A stretch of DNA of 64,000 nucleotides, taken from the NCBI RefSeq assembly GCF_900116615.1, contig NZ_FPBF01000010.1:58762-122761 (forward strand), in the 5' to 3' direction. The position numbers and the translations under genes were made by a program. How positions within the stretch are numbered: position 1 is the stretch's first letter; each line of letters starts with the position of its first letter. The DNA is from Algoriphagus locisalis (GTDB taxonomy: Bacteria > Bacteroidota > Bacteroidia > Cytophagales > Cyclobacteriaceae). The notes beneath the pieces are model-generated. The model was given only the letters and a program-made list of their open reading frames with translations, was not told where the DNA came from and made no database searches. Below are positions 8,889 to 16,336 of the stretch, piece after piece.

Positions 8889-9004
8889 GTAATAATAAAG
8901 AATTCGCTCCTGGCAAATCTGAAGTGTTAGTACCCGAATTACATTTTCCTGAGTATATGAATCAGCCATTATCACACACTTACACGAGTTTTTATTGGAA
9001 ATAG
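8885..9004 (+). other. Short ORF across a recombination junction
   Basis: An ATG overlapping the stop of the complete DUF1016 gene opens a 39-codon frame beginning MSNNKEFAPGKSEVLVPEL. It reads out of frame across the junction into the DUF1016 C-terminal fragment. The first 25 codons look like the true start of another gene, now replaced downstream. I do not recognise it. It is probably not functional. Confidence 0.3.
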
Positions 9005-9393
9005 GCAATGGTTTTTCTTTTGTGGCCAGACAAAAACGTGTTCACCTAGAAGGGGATGACTTTTTTATTGACCTTGTTTTTTATAACCGTCTTTTACAAT
9101 GCTTTGTAATCATTGAAATCAAAACAACCAAACTCAAACACGAAGACATTGGGCAGTTGCAAATGTATGTAAACTACTACGATCGCTATAAAAAACAGGA
9201 TTTTGAAAACCCCACGATTGGCATTTTACTCTGCGCCGATAAAAACGATGCGGTAGTAAAAATAACCTTGCCCGAAAACAACAAAACCATCATTGCCAGT
9301 AAATACCAACTCTATTTGCCTTCTGAACAACAACTAATAGCCGAAGTAAAGAAGGAAATAGAAAAACTGGACTCTAAAGAAAATGAAAAATGA
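8953..9393 (+). CDS. DUF1016 nuclease domain, C-terminal half only
   Basis: Homology to DUF1016 begins right after an in-frame TGA at 8950 (YESAIITHLHEFLLEIGNGF) and runs to the stop at 9391-9393. Translation could start at a TTG at 8995. The PD-(D/E)XK core is intact: FFIDLVFYN, then FVIIEIKTTKLKHEDIGQLQ, so the acidic residues and the Lys of E-x-K are present. In family members this region directly follows the N-terminal half found at 7260-7832, so the two are most simply halves of one gene. A free nuclease domain might still be made, but there is no obvious promoter or ribosome-binding site. Confidence 0.65.
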   Translation, partial: VYESAIITHLHEFLLEIGNGFSFVARQKRVHLEGDDFFIDLVFYNRLLQCFVIIEIKTTKLKHEDIGQLQMYVNYYDRYKKQDFENPTIGILLCADKNDAVVKITLPENNKTIIASKYQLYLPSEQQLIAEVKKEIEKLDSKENEK

Positions 9394-10210
9394 AAAGCTA
9401 AGACTTGGTGACAAACATCTGCTGTTTATGGCCTAAAATAAAATAATCAAGTAGGATGTATGATATCCTGTGTCAGATTTTTATTTTGGTGTTATTGCCC
9501 AAAGCAGCAATCTCCTCACTTTTCTTCCTAAAATGCGGGTGACTTTTTGGTTTTTACCCAAAAAATACCCTAGACCGAGCTTTAGAAAACACTCTGGTAG
9601 GAATGTTTTAGTGAGAGCCTGTCCCGAAGCGAAGCGATTCGGGAGGCCAGCTTGTAGGGTCGGCAAACTTCACCCAGTGCCACGAGAGATGTGACTACGG
9701 CGGGGGCAAATCCCACCCAGTACTGACTAGTTATCTGACTACGCCGAGGGAAGCCAGCATGCAGGGAGGACAGAGCGTTTAGGATTAGTCCGGTAGGACC
9801 GAGGGTGAGGAAACAGTCTGGGGGACTGTTTTAGTGAGAGCCTGTCCCGAGAGCAAAGCGATTCGGGAGGCCAGGCTGCGGAAAGGCAAATCCCACCCAG
9901 TGCCATAAGCTAAATGACAACGCCGAGTGGGGGGCAAATTTCATCCAACTCCCAATAAAATGACAACTCCCATAGGGCTTTATCTTTAGAAAAATGCTTG
10001 ATTCAAGAATGAAATTGTTTTAAAATCCGAAAGGGCTAATAAAAAAATATGAATATACGGAATGATGCCAGTAACCAATATTTCTCTGCTCAATCGGCCG
10101 GAAGACCGATGACCGATGACCGAAGTACCCTCAATTCTTAAGTTTAACATATCCTATGCTGCTTTTGCGTGCTTACTGGCAGAAAAGCGGATATACATAT
10201 AAAAAAATTA
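9394..10210. repeat. Intergenic repeat cluster (modules A, B and C)
   Basis: About 800 bp without a gene, built largely of dispersed repeat modules. A degenerate module A lies at about 9571-9612. The hairpin module B (CTGTCCCGA ... TCGGGAGGCC) lies at about 9615-9645 and 9842-9873. Module C (GGCAAATCCCACCCAGT ... GACTACGCC) occurs near 9660-9700, 9703-9745 and 9884-9925. Modules B and C also occur near 3690-3776, and C near 7022, 12918 and 18890. The upstream region of the phosphoesterase contains a short tandem (GACCGATGACCGATGACCGA) near 10103. Confidence 0.6.
9774..9837. repeat. 64-bp dispersed repeat, module A, copy 2
   Basis: It is identical to 6940-7003 over all 64 bases. Here it runs straight into module B (GAGCCTGTCCCGAGAGC), showing that the modules combine in different orders at different sites. 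Confidence 0.75.
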
Positions 10211-10975
10211 ATGCCAATTAAACTCCAATACGTCTCCGACCTTCATCTAGAATTTCCTTTTAATAGAGAATTCTTAAAGCGACATCCTTTGCCACCGGTG
10301 GGTGATGTATTGGTTTTGGCTGGTGACATTTTGCCTTTTGCTGAAATTGATAAATACTCGGATTTTTTCAGCTATGTGGCAGATAATTTTAAAACTACTT
10401 ATTGGTTGCCCGGTAATCATGAATACTACCATTATGATTTAGCTGAAAAAAGCGGTGTGCTGCATGAAGCTATTCGCAGCAATGTGTTTTTGGTGAACAA
10501 TACTTCGGTTATTTATGAAAATGTAAACTTGATTTTTTCTACCCTTTGGAGTCACATCAGTCCTGCCTACCAATGGCAGATTGAACGCAGCCTAAATGAT
10601 TTTCATTTAATTAAACACAAAGGTTTTCGCTTTTCGGCGGAGCAATACAACCAGTTGCATGCAGAGAGCTTGGCATTTATTCAAAATGTGTTAAGCACAA
10701 ATCAGAAGGGACAAAAAGCCGTTTTCACCCATCACTGTCCTACTTTTCTCAACTATCCTGAGCACTATAAAGGCGATATACTCAATGAAGCTTTTGCAGT
10801 GGAACTGCATGACCTTATAGAAACATCCGAAATTGCCTGTTGGGTGTATGGACATCATCATACCAATACCCCTGAGTTCATGATTGGCAATACCAAGCTC
10901 ATAACCAATCAGATGGGTTATGTACAGCGAAACGAGCATCACCTTTTTGAAAGCTGTAAAGTTATTGAAATATAA
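10211..10975 (+). CDS. Metallophosphoesterase (calcineurin-like)
   Basis: The complete set of calcineurin-like phosphoesterase motifs is present over 254 residues: SDLHLEF (D-x-H), VLVLAGDILP (GD), LPGNHEYYHYD (GNHE), FTHHCP and VYGHHHTN (GHxH). These bind two metal ions and hydrolyse phosphoesters. The natural substrate is unknown, and similar small enzymes occur in many accessory regions. I prefer the ATG at 10211 (MPIKLQYVSDLH) because family members begin just before the first motif. An upstream GTG at 10169 would add 14 residues that do not fit. No signal peptide, so cytoplasmic. It is a single gene flanked by repeat clusters. Confidence 0.85.
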   Translation: MPIKLQYVSDLHLEFPFNREFLKRHPLPPVGDVLVLAGDILPFAEIDKYSDFFSYVADNFKTTYWLPGNHEYYHYDLAEKSGVLHEAIRSNVFLVNNTSVIYENVNLIFSTLWSHISPAYQWQIERSLNDFHLIKHKGFRFSAEQYNQLHAESLAFIQNVLSTNQKGQKAVFTHHCPTFLNYPEHYKGDILNEAFAVELHDLIETSEIACWVYGHHHTNTPEFMIGNTKLITNQMGYVQRNEHHLFESCKVIEI

Positions 10976-11584
10976 AAAAACCAACATAATAAAGCTGTAT
11001 TTGCATACTATATCAATAAGATTTATCAGACATAATTTGCTTTATTATGGAGGGTAGAATGAAGACAACACTTCGATACAGGGTATAAAAAGTCCCGATT
11101 TTTCTCTTTTCTTGCTCAAGCTTTTAATTATTGAGATCGAAGATCCCCATATTTTAATCCCGAGATTTCAATCCCGAGAACAAAGCGATTCGGGAAGCGA
11201 ACCTATTCGGGAACGACCAACCTACTTCTTACCCTTGACACCCATATGGAGCAGAGGCTAGCGCTTTCTCCTCAATGCCTGTCCCGCAGTATTGCGGGGA
11301 GCCTGTCCCGATATTTCAATCCCGATAACGCAGTGATTCGGGAAGAAGGATGGGATGAGGTAGAAAAGCCAATTGCAAATTGGCAAGAATAGTAGGAGGT
11401 TGATCTGACTTGACTTCGGTAGAAACAATTGGATACTATCGGTTGATTATTTCTAATGTTTTTCACTCAAATTTGTAAACGGTTTACATAATTGGATAGA
11501 AAATAACCGTAACTGGCTTTTTTCGTTGTAATTTTGTATGCTCTCTTAAGAGAAAATTAATAGCATTAGTCTTAAAACACCTAA
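10976..11584. repeat. Intergenic repeat cluster upstream of ATPase gene
   Basis: No gene is visible. It holds several hairpin modules of the CTGTCCCG type (about 11170-11195, 11278-11310 and 11306-11345), including CTGTCCCGCAGTATTGCGGG, and the GCCAATTGCAAATTGGC inverted repeat (11368-11384). A segment near 11212-11235 (GGAACGACCAACCTACTTCTTA) is repeated near 18798. The last 120 bp before the ATPase gene look like its promoter region. Confidence 0.55.
11474..11488. promoter_or_regulatory. Perfect 15-bp palindrome upstream of ATPase gene
   Basis: TGTAAAC-G-GTTTACA is a perfect inverted repeat 97 bp before the ATPase start. A Bacteroidetes-type -7 element (TAATTTTG, TAnnTTTG type) follows at 11529-11536, though I find no good -33 TTTG at the right distance. 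The palindrome has the form of a LacI-type or similar operator. Function is inferred only. Confidence 0.4.
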
Positions 11585-12892
11585 ATGATACTCAACTTTA
11601 GTGTCCAGAATTTTGGCCCGGTGAAGGAAAAGCAAATCCTGTCTTTTGAAGCGGATAGCTCCACTCATTTGGAAGATCAATATGTGATTACTACCCAGAG
11701 TGGCATCCGAGTTTTGAAGCTTGGTCTTATTTATGGCGCCAATGCCTCAGGGAAGACTACCATCCTTCGTGCGCTCGATTTTCTCAGAGATCTGGTCTTG
11801 GAACCGGAGGAAAAGAAAACAGCGCAGCTTAAATTTTCTCCTTTTCTATTCGACCAGGACACCCCTCATAATCCCTCAATTCTTTCCATTGAATTTATCC
11901 AAAAGGAAATAAAGTATGCCTATACTGTTGAGTTCAACAAAGAAGCAGTCTTAACAGAAGAGCTGACTTATTTCAATCCAAACAAAGCCAATATTTTCCG
12001 ACGTACTACGGATGTTGAAAACCAGTTTACAGAAATCAAATTCGGAAGTAAGATCACGGTGGATAAAGTGTATAAAAAGACTTTGGAGTCTAATACACTT
12101 TGGAATAATACAGTTCTGGGAGGATACCTAAAGACGAATATTCAGATCAATGAATTGAGGAATGTGGCTGACTGGTTTGAAAAACATCTTAAGTCATTGG
12201 TCTTGACTAATACAGAGTTGGATACTTATGTCATGGGTAATATAAGTGAAAAGAAAATAGTAAAGAACGACATTACAAATATCCTACGCAGGGCTGGTTT
12301 TAATATCTCTGATATTGTTATTGATGAGAAAGAAGAGGATATTCCTGATGAACTATTAGAAATGTTTAAAGAAAGGTTGAAAAACAAACAAGTAAGTTTA
12401 AATGATTTGATAAACAGAGGGAAAGTGACTGCCCTTAATTTAGAGTTTGAACATACAGTAGGAGGTGCTAAATATTCTTTACCTTTTTTATCTGAATCTC
12501 AGGGTACCCAGCGGTATTTTGGGTTTGCAGGACTCTTGGCTATGATGATCAAGGGGTCAGTTATTTTCCCGATTGACGAACTAGAGACTTCCTTGCATCC
12601 TGATCTGTACAACCATTTCATTCTCTCATTCCTGATGAATACCAAGAATTCCCAGTTGATTGCCACTACCCACAACCGGGAGATTTTGGACAACAGGGAT
12701 ATCTATAGAAATGACACCATCTGGTTTACCGATAAAAATGAGGATAGCGCTACTGAGCTCTATTCACTAGCTGATTTTGATTCTTCTGTGATCAGAAATA
12801 CCAGCAGTGTATATAATGCGTATAAAATAGGGAAGTTAGGAGGGGTGCCAAATACCGGGGACTTCTATATCGATCTGAATGATGAAAAATAG
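11585..12892 (+). CDS. AAA15/OLD-like ATPase, putative defence protein
   Basis: This 435-residue ATPase has the N-terminal signature of SMC-like AAA15 proteins (MILNFSVQNFGPVKEKQILS), Walker A GANASGKTT (about 51-59), a long insert, a LSESQGTQRYFGFAGLL signature-like segment, Walker B FPIDELETSLHP (acidic pair at 331-332) and the H-loop ATTHNREIL. Members such as RloA- and AbiL-like ATPases often work with a TOPRIM or nuclease partner in anti-phage loci. No RloB-like partner follows, since the next gene is the unrelated GHKL/STAS pair, so it may act alone or the partner may be lost. It is cytoplasmic. Defence function is inferred from family and position. Confidence 0.8.
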   Translation: MILNFSVQNFGPVKEKQILSFEADSSTHLEDQYVITTQSGIRVLKLGLIYGANASGKTTILRALDFLRDLVLEPEEKKTAQLKFSPFLFDQDTPHNPSILSIEFIQKEIKYAYTVEFNKEAVLTEELTYFNPNKANIFRRTTDVENQFTEIKFGSKITVDKVYKKTLESNTLWNNTVLGGYLKTNIQINELRNVADWFEKHLKSLVLTNTELDTYVMGNISEKKIVKNDITNILRRAGFNISDIVIDEKEEDIPDELLEMFKERLKNKQVSLNDLINRGKVTALNLEFEHTVGGAKYSLPFLSESQGTQRYFGFAGLLAMMIKGSVIFPIDELETSLHPDLYNHFILSFLMNTKNSQLIATTHNREILDNRDIYRNDTIWFTDKNEDSATELYSLADFDSSVIRNTSSVYNAYKIGKLGGVPNTGDFYIDLNDEK

Positions 12893-13052
12893 AAGGAATA
12901 TTCTTACCAGGGGAGACAGTAAATCCCATCCGGTATCCATAACCATTTGACTGTACCCAGACGTTGGTTTTAGAATTAAATTAATTTTAGTTAATATTGC
13001 TTTTCCAAAATAGTTAAAATAGACTTTTCTTAAAATCAATCGCTCACATCGC

Positions 13053-13910
13053 ATGGATATTGTTATTAAAAGCCAAAGTGACTATCATAAACTTTTTCAG
13101 ATTATTGAGGAAGGCTACCAAGGGGCTCCAATTACAATACATCTGTACCATAGATTTCTGGAGCCTATGGATATTTTGATTCTCACAGAATTTATAATCT
13201 TTCAATTGAACCAAAAAGTTGAGATTAATTTATGGGTGGATAATTTGGACGTAAAAGGATATCTTGAGGCAATAGGTTTGTTTGAGTTTTGTTCCAGTAA
13301 TTATCATGAGCCAACCGAACTGAAAGAAATTGCAAGTTATAGTGCTATGCCGCTTCGTAGAGTAAACCGTGAAACGATGAACTATTACATAGGGCGAACT
13401 CAGATGTACTTCCAGACACTTTGTGATAGAAAAGATTTGGGAATGCTAGACATCACACTATCTGAATTGATTAACAATGTCTATGATCACTCCAATTCAC
13501 CAATAGACTGCTTTGTGTTTTGTCAATATTATCCTCAAAAGGGGCAGATCAAACTTGCCGTCGGAGATTTAGGTTTTGGTATTCCGAAGACAGTAAACAA
13601 TTACCTTTCAAACAAAGGAGCTGACACAGTTTCACCATACGATGCAGTAAAATGGGCTTTGAAATTAAATAGAACCACACAATCAATGCCTCATAATGCA
13701 GGTAGGGGATTAGACACGGTTTGTTCATTTGTCAAAGTAAATCAAGGGAGCTGGAAGCTGTTTTCTGACAATGTAAAAATGATTGGGAACGGAAATAAGA
13801 ACATTTTTTTTGAAAATCCGATTAACAATTTTATTGGAACGGTAATTGAAATTACAATTATTGTAAACAATTTAGAAGAACTGGAGACAATGGATGTTTT
13901 GGATTGGTGA
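13053..13910 (+). CDS. GHKL (HATPase_c-type) ATP-binding protein with STAS-like N-terminus
   Basis: This 285-residue protein has a complete GHKL ATP-binding fold in its second half: N-box SELINNVYDHS (Asn141-Asn142), G1 box VGDLGFGIP (Asp172) and G2 box HNAGRGLD (about 214-220). There is no histidine phospho-acceptor domain. Residues 1-95 look like a STAS-type domain (ITIHLYHRFLEPMDILILTE ... YLEAIGLFEF). This recalls anti-sigma-factor kinases of the SpoIIAB/RsbW kind fused to an antagonist-like domain. It is followed 25 bp later by a DUF4325 STAS-like gene, so the two probably form one switch. Cytoplasmic; what they control is unknown. Confidence 0.8.
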   Translation: MDIVIKSQSDYHKLFQIIEEGYQGAPITIHLYHRFLEPMDILILTEFIIFQLNQKVEINLWVDNLDVKGYLEAIGLFEFCSSNYHEPTELKEIASYSAMPLRRVNRETMNYYIGRTQMYFQTLCDRKDLGMLDITLSELINNVYDHSNSPIDCFVFCQYYPQKGQIKLAVGDLGFGIPKTVNNYLSNKGADTVSPYDAVKWALKLNRTTQSMPHNAGRGLDTVCSFVKVNQGSWKLFSDNVKMIGNGNKNIFFENPINNFIGTVIEITIIVNNLEELETMDVLDW

Positions 13911-13928
13911 TTTTTAACTCTAAATTTG
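13898..13928 (+). promoter_or_regulatory. Possible Bacteroidetes promoter for the DUF4325 gene
   Basis: TTTG at 13898-13901, 19 bp, then TAAATTTG at 13921-13928 fits the Bacteroidetes TTTG-N19-TAnnTTTG pattern. It would start transcription within a few bases of the DUF4325 ATG (13936), giving an almost leaderless mRNA, so it may be a chance match. Confidence 0.35.
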
Positions 13929-13935
13929 CAGCCTC

Positions 13936-14226
13936 ATGAAAATTAAATTAACAGACGTAGTATCAGATACTTACACTAACACTGCTGGCTATACGCTTTA
14001 TGCGGTTTTGAAAAGTGCTTTAGCTGGAGGGAATCAAATTTCGCTCTCATTTAGTGGCGCAAGTGCCCCTTCCTCTTCATTTTTGAATTCCTCCTTTGGG
14101 AATTTGATTGAAGAAATGGGATTGGATAATTTTCTTTCTCTTGTAAAGCCTTCAGAAGTGACCCATACACAGGCAAATATGCTGAAGCACTATATCCAGG
14201 GTTTTCGCTCAGGAGCAAATGCTTAA
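13936..14226 (+). CDS. STAS-like DUF4325 protein
   Basis: This small 96-residue protein has the DUF4325 pattern: an N-terminal strand-helix region (GYTLYAVLKSALAGGNQISL), then the signature SSSFLNSSFGNLIEEMG and a short helical end. DUF4325 is a STAS-like family seen next to GHKL ATP-binding proteins, which is exactly the arrangement here with the gene 25 bp upstream. By analogy with SpoIIAA/SpoIIAB it may be the partner of the ATPase. The serine-rich stretch APSSSFLNSS could hold a regulatory phosphorylation site; that is inference. A good terminator follows at 14252-14278, closing the two-gene unit. Confidence 0.78.
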   Translation: MKIKLTDVVSDTYTNTAGYTLYAVLKSALAGGNQISLSFSGASAPSSSFLNSSFGNLIEEMGLDNFLSLVKPSEVTHTQANMLKHYIQGFRSGANA

Positions 14227-14251
14227 AAATTTAATGCAATTGGATTTTATA

Positions 14252-14278
14252 AAGGAACTTGAAAGGGTTCCTTTTTTT
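14252..14278 (+). terminator. Rho-independent terminator of the GHKL/DUF4325 pair
   Basis: AAGGAAC, an eight-base loop, GTTCCTT and then a run of T (14272-14278) form a classic hairpin plus U-tract 26 bp after the DUF4325 stop. Confidence 0.75.
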
Positions 14279-14518
14279 GTGTCTTTTGGAAAATCCATTA
14301 TCTACCTATTTTTCGTCACAAAGCTATTTGTTGGTTAGGGGTAGGGTCGAAGTAAAAGCGCTTGTGCTGTAAATAATTGATTTTGTGACATATACTGTCT
14401 GAGTTAATTCTTTCGTGCTGGTTTTGTAGAAAATCATTCTTTAGCTTCAAAGAGCACAAAGAATCATGGAAGCATGAGTTTAGTGCTATCATTTATTAAC
14501 TACTAAAACAAAATCAAC

Positions 14519-14665
14519 ATGGCTGTAAAGCACACACCGACAAAGGAAGTTCATCAAGGACACAAGGGAGGAAAAACCGGATGTGGTTTCGATACAACGG
14601 TACAAGCTGATCATTGGGTGAATTCCAATGAGAGGATAACCTGTGCAAAAAACGGGTGTAAGTAG
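14519..14665 (+). CDS. Small Cys/His-containing protein (48 aa)
   Basis: The frame starts MAVKHTPTKEVHQGHKGGK and ends ITCAKNGCK. Three cysteines (22, 42 and 47) together with histidines at 5, 12, 15 and 32 suggest a small metal-binding or ribbon-like peptide. The ATG is preceded by an A-rich stretch (ACTAAAACAAAATCAAC), as is common for well-expressed Bacteroidetes genes. I have an impression of similar tiny proteins ending H-W-V-N ... C-x-K-x-G-C-K in related bacteria but cannot name a family. It has its own upstream region of about 240 bp and no partner gene. Confidence 0.55.
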   Translation: MAVKHTPTKEVHQGHKGGKTGCGFDTTVQADHWVNSNERITCAKNGCK

Positions 14666-15182
14666 GAGAGTTCTCTTTTTTGAGACCCTTTGAATTGAAA
14701 AACACCCTGTCCCGATAGAGCAGCGTATCGGGAGTAGCGGATGAGGTAGTATCCAAATGCTCTAGAAATCTGCTGCCGAAAGTAGCTATTTCTGGCAGCA
14801 TGGGAATTAAGCTGGATCACGTAGAAAAAAAGGCCAAAAGACAGTAAACCGGAAAAGCGATAGTAAATACTTAAAAGCGGCTAATGTCGGATACCCTCAA
14901 AATAAAAGAATAGAGACAGGTTTAATGACATAGTATCTTTAATGATTTAGAAGAAATAACCGCAAGTGCGGTTATAACACGTTAGCGGGCATTGTAAACC
15001 GACTCTTCAGCCGGATCATTATATTTTTGACATTTCCCTAAAAAACTTAATCTAAATAACCTACTGATTGTCAACCAATAATTAAGGTCGGATAACTATT
15101 TTTGTTGATAAAAATAATATTTTTATTGTTTTTCAATAAATTGTTGTTGATACTTGCAAAGTAAAATTTTAACTTTAAGCAA
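14666..15182. repeat. Intergenic stretch with two hairpin elements
   Basis: No gene is visible. A module-B-like hairpin (CCTGTCCCGATAGAGCAGCG, then ATCGGGAG) lies at 14706-14733. At 14956-14975, ATAACCGCA-AG-TGCGGTTAT is a perfect 9-bp stem with a two-base loop, followed directly by AACACGTTAGCGGGC. That arrangement resembles the 3' recombination-site hairpins (attC-like) found after mobile gene cassettes, and would mark the boundary of the DUF2975/HTH unit. The 80 bp before 15183 are AT-rich and probably hold its promoter. Confidence 0.45.
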
Positions 15183-15710
15183 ATGACAACAACAAATTCA
15201 ACCGTATTGAAAGTAATGAATGTCCTTTTTTGGATTGCATTTATCGGACTTTGCATCAAGACTGGTGCACTTTTGACTTCATTCATCGTGAGCCTATTTG
15301 TAAATCCCGAAGGTGCAAACGACCTATACTTAGGACTTAGCCTAGTTGACCTCTATTCTTATAGTAAGTCTCACTACATTTTTACAGCTTCATTGTTTAT
15401 TGTCCTTACAGGACTAAAGGCATACATTGCCTATTACGTTATAAAAATCTTTATGAAGTTCAACTTGTCTAGGCCTTTTAACAGCAAACTGACTGACCTC
15501 TTTTTAAAGATTAGCCATATCGCATTAGGAACAGGCGTTCTTGCCATAATAGCCATGAACTATACAAAATGGATTTTGAAGAAAGGTGTAACCGTTCCAA
15601 TAGAGTGGGGTGGTAGTGAAATCTTATTATTTGCAGGCGTCATTTACTTGTTGGCACTTGTATTTAAAAAAGGATCGGAATTGCAAACCGAAAATGAATT
15701 AACTGTTTAG
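15183..15710 (+). CDS. DUF2975 membrane protein
   Basis: This 175-residue protein has four membrane segments (about 10-38, 62-90, 112-130 and 140-160) with the spacing of DUF2975 proteins. The conserved FNLSRPFN-type segment between helices 2 and 3 is visible. It is followed 3 bp later by a small Xre-type HTH gene. This pairing of DUF2975 with a YozG-like regulator recurs across bacteria and suggests a membrane protein whose gene is controlled by, or which acts on, its small DNA-binding partner. The true role is unknown. The unit appears movable, given the attC-like hairpin just upstream. Confidence 0.8.
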   Translation: MTTTNSTVLKVMNVLFWIAFIGLCIKTGALLTSFIVSLFVNPEGANDLYLGLSLVDLYSYSKSHYIFTASLFIVLTGLKAYIAYYVIKIFMKFNLSRPFNSKLTDLFLKISHIALGTGVLAIIAMNYTKWILKKGVTVPIEWGGSEILLFAGVIYLLALVFKKGSELQTENELTV

Positions 15711-15713
15711 ACT

Positions 15714-15926
15714 ATGGCAATTATAGTAAATTTAGACGTTGTGATGGCGAAGCGAAAAATGTCATTGAACGAACTTTCAGAAAAAGTTGGTTTGACTTTA
15801 TCGAACCTTTCGATACTAAAAACAGGTAAGGCAAAAGCTATTCGATTTAGTACATTAGAGGCAATTTGCAATGTTTTGGACTGTCAACCGGGCGACATTT
15901 TGGAATTTGTAAAAGACGGGAAGTAA
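15714..15926 (+). CDS. Small Xre-family (YozG-like) HTH regulator
   Basis: This 70-residue protein is a single helix-turn-helix domain: VNLDVVMAKRKMSLNELSEK, then VGLTLSNLSILKTGKAKAIR (recognition helix) and FSTLEAICNVLDCQPGDILE, the standard ending of YozG/cro-like regulators. It lies 3 bp after the DUF2975 gene and is surely co-transcribed. It probably represses this operon, as paired regulators of this kind usually do, though I see no clear operator. A terminator follows at 16118-16145. Confidence 0.85.
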   Translation: MAIIVNLDVVMAKRKMSLNELSEKVGLTLSNLSILKTGKAKAIRFSTLEAICNVLDCQPGDILEFVKDGK

Positions 15927-16336
15927 CAACGACCTGCTCGGTAGCAAAGCCTATAGGAAACCATCACCTTCCCACTGTCTTCAGCTTCCGTCGGATCTGC
16001 TGTTTCGGTCCCAAAAGAGAACGATAGAGCAGGGTATGCGATAGACTATTTCGGATTTTATTTTTCATTCCAGTACTGAAAATCGTATAATCTCCTTCTT
16101 TTTCTGTGTTTCAACTGAAAAATACCCTGTACTGGGTATTTTTTTGTATTCAAAAATCCTTTTCTTGCATAGATTCTTTAGTTTACTGAGGACAAACACC
16201 AACTTTTACCAACAACCGGCCATAAATCCGGGAAATTACCGCTTGATTACTCGCCAGAATTCTCACAAGGGTTAATTCTCTAGTATGCATTCTTTTTGGC
16301 CTCATCTAATTTTTAAAACGGTTAAAATAACAAGTC
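15927..16336. other. Gene-free stretch between HTH regulator and nuclease gene
   Basis: No gene is seen. It holds a degenerate repeat segment near 16020-16045 (GATAGAGCAGGGTATGCGATAG, related to the 14708 hairpin), the terminator at 16118-16145, and about 190 bp that should contain the promoter of the following nuclease gene. Confidence 0.4.
16118..16145 (+). terminator. Rho-independent terminator after DUF2975/HTH pair
   Basis: AAAAATACCC, a six-base loop, GGGTATTTTTTT: a perfect 10-bp stem followed by a T-run. The A/T symmetry means it could work in both directions. Confidence 0.75.

Noticed and set aside
3560..9960. Possible CRISPR array from the many repeats
   Set aside because: The repeats are irregularly spaced, of different module types, and lack uniform spacers. 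No cas gene is present.
11585..12892. ATPase as one half of an RloA/RloB or Septu pair
   Set aside because: The next genes are a GHKL ATPase and a STAS-like protein. No TOPRIM, RloB or HNH gene is adjacent.
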